Shown: positions 33,701 through 37,493 of the stretch, in pieces
Position numbering within the stretch: the first letter of the stretch is position 1
Layout: each line of letters starts with the position of its first letter
Origin: Lysobacterales bacterium
GTDB lineage: Bacteria > Pseudomonadota > Gammaproteobacteria > Xanthomonadales > Marinicellaceae
NCBI GenBank assembly: GCA_020442635.1
Contig: JAGRJR010000010.1
Span: 12,050 to 49,542, forward strand
Direction: 5' to 3'
Length of the DNA: 37,493 bases
Program-made: the position numbers and the translations under genes
Notes under the pieces: model-generated
What the model saw: only the letters and a program-made list of their open reading frames with translations
The model's database searches: none
What the model was told of the DNA's origin: nothing

Positions 33701-35252
33701 TGCAAACAGCTTCTGATTCCCGGTAAAAACAGGGTTTAAACACAGTAGACTTATCGACTATTTGGGGAAATTGGTTTAAATATGATAATTGCAAATAATG
33801 GCTGGGGAAATAAATGTGAGTGGCCTCAGCGATAATTTGCTGCCATATGTGCTGTCGCAGTGACATGTAAGAGGCTGTGGTCAATTTAGTTTTCTGGGTG
33901 TTTTGTACCATACATTTTTGACACTTCTCTTTATCACTCTGCATGGCCGGTTCGCCACAATACACCATTTTATTGTTAATTCTGGTGGTTAAGCTGAAAA
34001 TTTGGCACAAGCCGAAATGATCATGAATAAACAACTGATAACGGATACCTAACTGATGACAAATCAACGGCCATACCGTTGTTCCTACCCCAATCAAGGA
34101 ATGAAAATGTACCCATGCGTATTCACCTGCCAATAATATGTTCTGGAAAAAAAGGTCGTATTGATGATGATACAAATCAGCAGGCAAATTAAAAATGATG
34201 TGGTCAGCACGGTGTGCTAAGGTATCGATTTCAATCACTTCGTAATTGAGTTTTTCCGCCTTTGTTTTGAATTTTTTATTTCTCTCAGGAATCAGAACCG
34301 TATGATGAAAACGGTCATCAAAACGATTGAGCAGTTCTCTGGTGAACAGTTCCACCCCTCCCTTGTTATCAATACCATGTAGCACATGTAAAACTTTTCT
34401 TTTTTTCTCCTGACGGTTATCTAGTTGGATATCAATCAACTTGGTTGGGTTTTTGCTCGCAAACAATGTGACTTCTTTGGTGTAGCCAGGCCAACGTAAA
34501 TCAAGTAACTTTTGATGAAGTTGTTGTAATCGTTGTCCTTTGGCGCCAAAACTTTGAGAACCCTGGTGGTAAACGAATGCTGCTGGAGCACAGGCCACTT
34601 GTAAGCCCTTTTGCCTGATCAACATAGAGTAATCACACTCTTCACCATAACCAGGATCATAGTACGGATCAAAACCACCTATTTTTTGAATCACAGATCG
34701 CTTGATTAGCATGCAAAAGCCAACAGCAGTAGGGATTGGATACCAATGTCCTGAGTATCTTTTCAGTACTTTCAACTGATTTGGCTTTGTATTTTTAATG
34801 GTGAGGATGGTTGCATGGTCTGATAACGGACACACCGCACCAACTCTGGGATCAGCAGCAATCCGTTGCATCTCTTTCAACCAGCCAGCCGTGACCCTGG
34901 TATCGGCATTGAGCAAAACCAAATCATCATCACTTTCCGCAACAAAACTATTCACATTATGCAAATACCCTAAATTTTGAAGCCGGGTAATCACTTTGAC
35001 TTGCTTATGTTTTTTTTGAGTTTGATCTAATAATGCCGCAACTCTTGGATCGGTGCTGGCATCATCAAGAAAAATGATTGATATACTGGGACAGGTATAA
35101 AGAATTAAGGACGCTATACATAATTCAAGAGCTTCAAAACCATTATAAACAGGGATAACAACAGAAGTTTTAGCCGTTGCTGCTGTCTTCCTGGCGGCAA
35201 ACAACCAGGTTTTTTGGCTTAATTGTTTAATGTATTGATTAATGGTTGTCAT
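30762..35252 (-). CDS. Multi-module glycosyltransferase (GT2, GT4 and further GT modules)
   Basis: 1496 residues, no signal peptide. Module 1 (about 28-260) is a GT2 transferase: TSVVIPVYNGFEALELCIA, LDDASTD (nucleotide-binding), LLNADTRV (DxD-like, 114-120) and GYGEECDYSML (ED motif). Module 2 (about 285-680) is a GT4-type B-fold: VLHVLHGIDNKGGVELFTREL, INIAFVGQFCELKGAELF and the ExxxxxxxE-like FPETYGITLTEAWINGKPVLAP. Module 3 (about 735-1150) looks like one or two degenerate GT2-like folds (VSVIILGDELNKLNNSI; YMVLLNDNLRFS; DLLDDDVTVLKQG). Module 4 (about 1165-1490) is another GT4-like fold with RIVAFAHDDWASGFYRVKTPL and KLLEFGILGVPVIASDL. Such chains assemble a repeating glycan. It lies convergent to the methyltransferase. 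ATG start without a strong ribosome binding site. Confidence 0.88.
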   Translation of the reverse strand: MTTINQYIKQLSQKTWLFAARKTAATAKTSVVIPVYNGFEALELCIASLILYTCPSISIIFLDDASTDPRVAALLDQTQKKHKQVKVITRLQNLGYLHNVNSFVAESDDDLVLLNADTRVTAGWLKEMQRIAADPRVGAVCPLSDHATILTIKNTKPNQLKVLKRYSGHWYPIPTAVGFCMLIKRSVIQKIGGFDPYYDPGYGEECDYSMLIRQKGLQVACAPAAFVYHQGSQSFGAKGQRLQQLHQKLLDLRWPGYTKEVTLFASKNPTKLIDIQLDNRQEKKRKVLHVLHGIDNKGGVELFTRELLNRFDDRFHHTVLIPERNKKFKTKAEKLNYEVIEIDTLAHRADHIIFNLPADLYHHQYDLFFQNILLAGEYAWVHFHSLIGVGTTVWPLICHQLGIRYQLFIHDHFGLCQIFSLTTRINNKMVYCGEPAMQSDKEKCQKCMVQNTQKTKLTTASYMSLRQHIWQQIIAEATHIYFPSHYLQLSYLNQFPQIVDKSTVFKPCFYRESEAVCKTYEGNKINIAFVGQFCELKGAELFLEFYEAIGNKEISWHIFGGIDPRYQKQLMKTEIKCYGQYESNMLKDLLVDIDLVVLTSVFPETYGITLTEAWINGKPVLAPKIGVYESRIKEGVNGFLYQFNDLTSLKLTFEQWLKRQKSGQGIKSIYYREHVENNPNLILENHQKFDTYNQPLTNSLQVQQAVLLNKPEPAAWDLMQLWLDAPATLEAAADWQSSPANVSVIILGDELNKLNNSITRIQKLLPEPLIFRCKVDLTPSAIKRLSNPCLIITAGTLINENIGNWLHDFKQQKQIISTANYALHNHLAHQYGAQFQQRFSRQNHLISAHLTAAVLVDPCIFSDYQLQDVLSHNNINTIVDKWGKSNQHGIHHFPYLCYSMDDADWAKNWKSQLLNHTTKTSKQTNKVLLLLESHLDHPELKMQLQAQTVFTTVEATLISYLPLQKAHVIKDLDIDAYDYMVLLNDNLRFSETTHLEKVIHQLEKSCLDAISPVTNNSINEGKLAGKKWGAANHFVGIGQIRDTRFDLPDSAFEYDLLDDDVTVLKQGAFKAIRENWANYTGHYGAIYLTQWLHQAGLRTGLLFVNGLHKRSLPSQIYDSKDNSLQQQRQKIIAQHLHFPANPVYSDAFSCRNSCNLDIQLTAFKTPKNLPRIVAFAHDDWASGFYRVKTPLLALAAENHASVHFLPQSRKQYTATPYELEKLQPDTILLHHFFSDTQLSALLQYKKQTSARILLGIDDLLTDIPDYSPFYELTPEDSKTRIKLACSLVDGVVVSTEQLAAELGEYHQNIQVIPNRLSKTIWQNLTICKTPQDKLRIGWAGAGQHQMDLAFLKPIVQATSSYCDWVFFGDEPAQLDNSLYHFETAVLLPEYPKKLAKLNLDVAVAPLVDNRFNRAKSNLKLLEFGILGVPVIASDLTPYQNSPAILRPNDAQSWIHMIHQLHQDRSILEHHGHAIQQWVQRHYLLEDHLIEWIELLL

Positions 35253-35389
35253 GCTTTAATTTGGTCGGCTTTTTGAAATAACCGCATATTCCTTTAATAT
35301 CAATATGTTATGAGGATTTGTTAAATTTTATTTTAATTTTTTTATTTTAAATCTTGCATTAAGAGTATTTCGTATGTTATTGTTTTACC

Positions 35390-35473
35390 TAACAAATGTG
35401 CCCTATAACCGATTTCTCAAACATTCGGTTTATACCTCTTAATCCCATCCCTCACGGGCTTGGGATTTTTTTT
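35390..35473 (+). ncRNA. Possible small RNA in the 35.3-35.5 kb gap
   Basis: A plus-strand transcript is suggested by a terminator whose T-run is on the plus strand although both flanking genes are on the minus strand. Candidate promoters are TTGCAT-18-TATTGT (35354-35383), giving a start near 35390, or TTGTTT-18-TATAAC (35380-35409), giving a shorter RNA. The longer RNA would hold two hairpins: AACCGA/TCGGTT (35407-35430, loop 12) and the terminator. No family recognised. Position and length are guesses. Confidence 0.25.
35441..35473 (+). terminator. Rho-independent terminator, plus strand
   Basis: AATCCCA (35441-35447) pairs with TGGGATT (35461-35467), with inner CCC/GGG (35449-35451 with 35456-35458) and a TCAC loop, followed by eight T ending at 35473. 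The direction does not suit either minus-strand neighbour, which points to a plus-strand transcript in the gap. The rest of the gap (35253-35380) is very AT-rich without other clear elements. Confidence 0.65.
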
Positions 35474-35497
35474 GGTTCAAACAACAGTGTGAAACAG

Positions 35498-36130
35498 TTA
35501 AAACTGGTAATCAAACTCTTCTAAATCTTTGTTGAACAGTTCAGTAACAATTTCCATGGTTGGACCATCATAAAAAGTTCTGTAATCAACTTTTTTTGAA
35601 GGTTTAAGATGTGGTAGTTGAGCATCAATTTTCAGTTTTTGGGTCAATTCTTTAAAGTCCCGATCCAAGTTTTCAAAGCGATATACATGATCCACCATAA
35701 CTTCACCGTTTTGGTCATACAACCATTTGGTTTGTGGCATAAACATTTTGGGGTTGTCGTAATAAAATGGTTCCTGTTGTAAATAGCTTCGACGCACCCA
35801 ATCAGTAAAGCTTAATGGCTTATCCTTGAGTTTGCTTTGATTGGTTTTCACTCGATAACGATAATGTGAACACACTTTATCGAATGGATTTCTGACGAAA
35901 GTGAACGTAAACTTTTCATGCCACTTTTGCTCTCCCACTTCTGCCTTTTTTTCAGCAGCTGTCAAATGCTCAAATGGCAACTTCAAGGCTTTTTCAATGC
36001 TACTCCCACCGGTTTTATTGATGTGTATAAAAATAAAATCGGGTTCTTTATACCACAATGGAAAGGTGTGCAGCTTTCTTTTAAGTACCCGCCGCTTGGC
36101 TTTGAAAGTTTTTCGCAACTTCTGGTACAT
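35498..36130 (-). CDS. Sulfotransferase family 2-type protein
   Basis: 210 residues. The PAPS-binding 5'-phosphosulfate loop is FIHINKTGGSSIE (about 34-46, close to the family's KTGGTS) and the 3'-phosphate element is FTFVRNPFDKVCSHYRY (about 76-92). DHVYRFENLDRDF and a C-terminal FNKDLEEFDYQF complete the Sulfotransfer_2 pattern. It would transfer sulfate from PAPS to a hydroxyl group of a sugar. The basic N-terminus (KAKRRVLKRKL) may be a membrane-proximal region. The upstream carboxypeptidase stop codon is only four bases before its ATG, so they are probably in one transcription unit; no ribosome binding site is seen. Together with the glycosyltransferase it points to a sulfated glycan. 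Confidence 0.88.
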   Translation of the reverse strand: MYQKLRKTFKAKRRVLKRKLHTFPLWYKEPDFIFIHINKTGGSSIEKALKLPFEHLTAAEKKAEVGEQKWHEKFTFTFVRNPFDKVCSHYRYRVKTNQSKLKDKPLSFTDWVRRSYLQQEPFYYDNPKMFMPQTKWLYDQNGEVMVDHVYRFENLDRDFKELTQKLKIDAQLPHLKPSKKVDYRTFYDGPTMEIVTELFNKDLEEFDYQF

Positions 36131-36134
36131 GGAC

Positions 36135-37493
36135 TTATTTGGTTTTTTGGATCAAATCGGTTAAAAACACCGCATTGATTATCCAACGTTGGGTTCCCAA
36201 CCAATAGGCCCTGAAGTTTGGATTGAAACCAAATTTTATGATGCTACCTTTACCTACTTTATCTACTATCACCAAAGGAGCCTTGCTGAGCTTTTTCTGC
36301 CAATAATCAGAAATAAATCCTGCAGCGCGTACCTGTTCGGTAATTTGCATCGGCATGTTATAGGCTTGTTCACTGGCTCTCAGGACGGCATCTCCTTTCA
36401 TCATCACAAATTGATTTTTCAGATCAGTACCCAATGCCAAAGGATGACTTAGATCTACATTAGCCTCAACAATAGCACCACCAAGTACTTTTTCAGCCGC
36501 ATCCTTGTTATAGTCTTCGTAAGGCTTGCGAACCACCTCTACTTTTTCTTCAGTTTTTTCCTTGTCTTCTTCAATTTTTTGCAATGTTTTTTCGACCCAG
36601 TTAGCAGCTGCCTGGATTGCAATCAGGTGACCACCTGCTGCCACCCATGATTTGATTTTGCTACTGAGTTGTTCATCAAAATAACGCTCATAACTACCAT
36701 TAGGTAAAATGATGTGACTATAGTCGTTGAGGTCGACGTTCATAAGTTGCGATGTGCGAACTTTGGTTAGTGGCAGATAAACTTGGGTATCAAATAAATG
36801 CCACAAACTACCTGCCTGATAGGCATCAATACCAGAACCAACAACCATTAATACTTTAACTGGTTGAAGCCTTTGTAAAGCAGGTGATCCCAAATCCACA
36901 CCAGTCTCGGCCTGAGCAGTATCAATGGCATACCAGTTAACCTTAAATGCATCGGTTATGGTACTCAAAACGGCAAATAGCTTGTCTTCACTGGTATTTT
37001 TAGCAACTGGCAACACAAAACTACCTGCAGGTACTTTGGCACCATCAATATGTAGCGCCTTACCTGTAATCATCACATTTTCAAACTGTTGGTTCAAATA
37101 ATTAAGTGCTGCCGGCGCATTACCACTGCTCCAATCAAACATATACGCAATGGCATTTTTCTTGTATATATTTTGTGGTTTGTTACCAAAAGATAACTCA
37201 TGGGTATTAAGTGGGCTGCTTACCGCTGCCCAAGGCAAACCCCAGGCCATTGCCAAATGCCATGCTGAAACATCATAAAAAGTATTGTCAGTGAAACTGG
37301 TATCGGTATTAAACAATGACTGGATTAAGGTAGTTTGCGGTTGATCCAGACCTATGTAAATCGCCTGGTTTTTTGGGTAACGGTGATCTTTGATGATTTT
37401 ATCTGCAGATAACACCCCATATCTGATTTTGTGAATGTCCAGAAATTCTGTTAGCTTTTGAGCTTTCATACCGTTGCTTGACACATCAAGTAG
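36135..37493 (-). CDS. M14-type zinc carboxypeptidase, C-terminal part (cut by the window end)
   Basis: The frame runs to the last base of the window (453 codons visible including the stop), so the GTG at 37484 is only an internal codon. The visible part lacks the zinc-binding catalytic domain. It matches, from memory, the C-terminal half of large exported M14 peptidases with a class I glutamine-amidotransferase-like domain: IGLDQPQTTLIQSLF, NTFYDVSAWHLAMAWGLPW, VLMVVGSGIDAYQAGSLWHLF, HIILPNGSYERYF, AAGGHLIAIQAAANW and IKFGFNPNFRAYW near the end. A lysine/glutamate-rich helix (TLQKIEEDKEKTEEKVEVV) interrupts it. Exported status cannot be checked here. It is followed after four bases by the sulfotransferase gene. 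Confidence 0.75.
   Translation of the reverse strand, partial: LLDVSSNGMKAQKLTEFLDIHKIRYGVLSADKIIKDHRYPKNQAIYIGLDQPQTTLIQSLFNTDTSFTDNTFYDVSAWHLAMAWGLPWAAVSSPLNTHELSFGNKPQNIYKKNAIAYMFDWSSGNAPAALNYLNQQFENVMITGKALHIDGAKVPAGSFVLPVAKNTSEDKLFAVLSTITDAFKVNWYAIDTAQAETGVDLGSPALQRLQPVKVLMVVGSGIDAYQAGSLWHLFDTQVYLPLTKVRTSQLMNVDLNDYSHIILPNGSYERYFDEQLSSKIKSWVAAGGHLIAIQAAANWVEKTLQKIEEDKEKTEEKVEVVRKPYEDYNKDAAEKVLGGAIVEANVDLSHPLALGTDLKNQFVMMKGDAVLRASEQAYNMPMQITEQVRAAGFISDYWQKKLSKAPLVIVDKVGKGSIIKFGFNPNFRAYWLGTQRWIINAVFLTDLIQKTK

Noticed and set aside
35441..35473. Terminator of the sulfotransferase gene
   Set aside because: That gene reads on the minus strand and the T-run is on the plus strand; the minus-strand side of the hairpin is followed by no T-run.
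1..37493. tRNA, rRNA, insertion sequences, CRISPR arrays and prophage genes
   Set aside because: No cloverleaf, rRNA-like stretch, transposase, terminal inverted repeats or repeat-spacer pattern was seen on either strand.

Overview
The window looks like a piece of chromosome from a free-living, moderately AT-rich gammaproteobacterium. ThrC, BioB, BioF and Upp read as ordinary gammaproteobacterial housekeeping enzymes. They are surrounded by exported beta-propeller proteins, exported peptidases and hydrolases, and glycan-decorating enzymes. Several exported proteins end in a short D-L-I-F/Y-x-N/S-G-F-D/N/E motif. From memory this resembles C-termini seen in Marinicella and Xanthomonadales-like bacteria, so I lean towards that neighbourhood, but this is recollection and not a search result. 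I see no phage, IS element, CRISPR array, tRNA or rRNA. No stretch above about 300 bases lacks a gene; the longest gap is about 245 bases at 35253-35497.

Layout. 1-6.5 kb: the end of thrC (cut by the window edge), bioF and bioB on the minus strand with an AT-rich 746-residue exported propeller gene between them on the plus strand, then a small exported protein. 6.5-13.1 kb (minus strand): an XRE-type membrane-anchored regulator, a small unknown protein, a secreted PQQ-type aldose dehydrogenase, and a 1388-residue secreted protein combining propellers, Ig-like and PKD domains, a diheme cytochrome c peroxidase-like domain and a carbohydrate-binding-like domain inserted into it. 13.1-18.1 kb (plus strand): upp, a TPR-containing membrane Ser/Thr kinase, an SGNH hydrolase and a 2-oxoglutarate/Fe(II) oxygenase in a tight run. 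18.1-29.1 kb: exported hydrolases (serine hydrolase, S41 peptidase, gamma-glutamyltransferase), a LolA-fold protein with a large Asp-box propeller, a GNAT enzyme, an AraC regulator, and an unknown small-protein/membrane-protein pair. 29.2-37.5 kb: a DUF11-like exported protein, a methyltransferase, a 1496-residue multi-module glycosyltransferase, a sulfotransferase and the C-terminal part of an M14-type carboxypeptidase, cut by the window end.

Two themes stand out. First, four exported proteins with unrelated bodies share a nine-residue C-terminal tag, which suggests a common sorting, anchoring or processing route. Two of the four are the adjacent sugar dehydrogenase and giant diheme protein. 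This makes an extracytoplasmic carbohydrate-oxidising unit my best candidate for an undescribed system. Second, genes for building and decorating a surface glycan (glycosyltransferase, methyltransferase, sulfotransferase, 2OG oxygenase with a glycosyltransferase-type tail) occur in two clusters.

Several start sites were moved from the longest open frame on the basis of ribosome binding sites, promoters and signal peptides. All functional calls come from reading motifs by eye; none was checked by a search.
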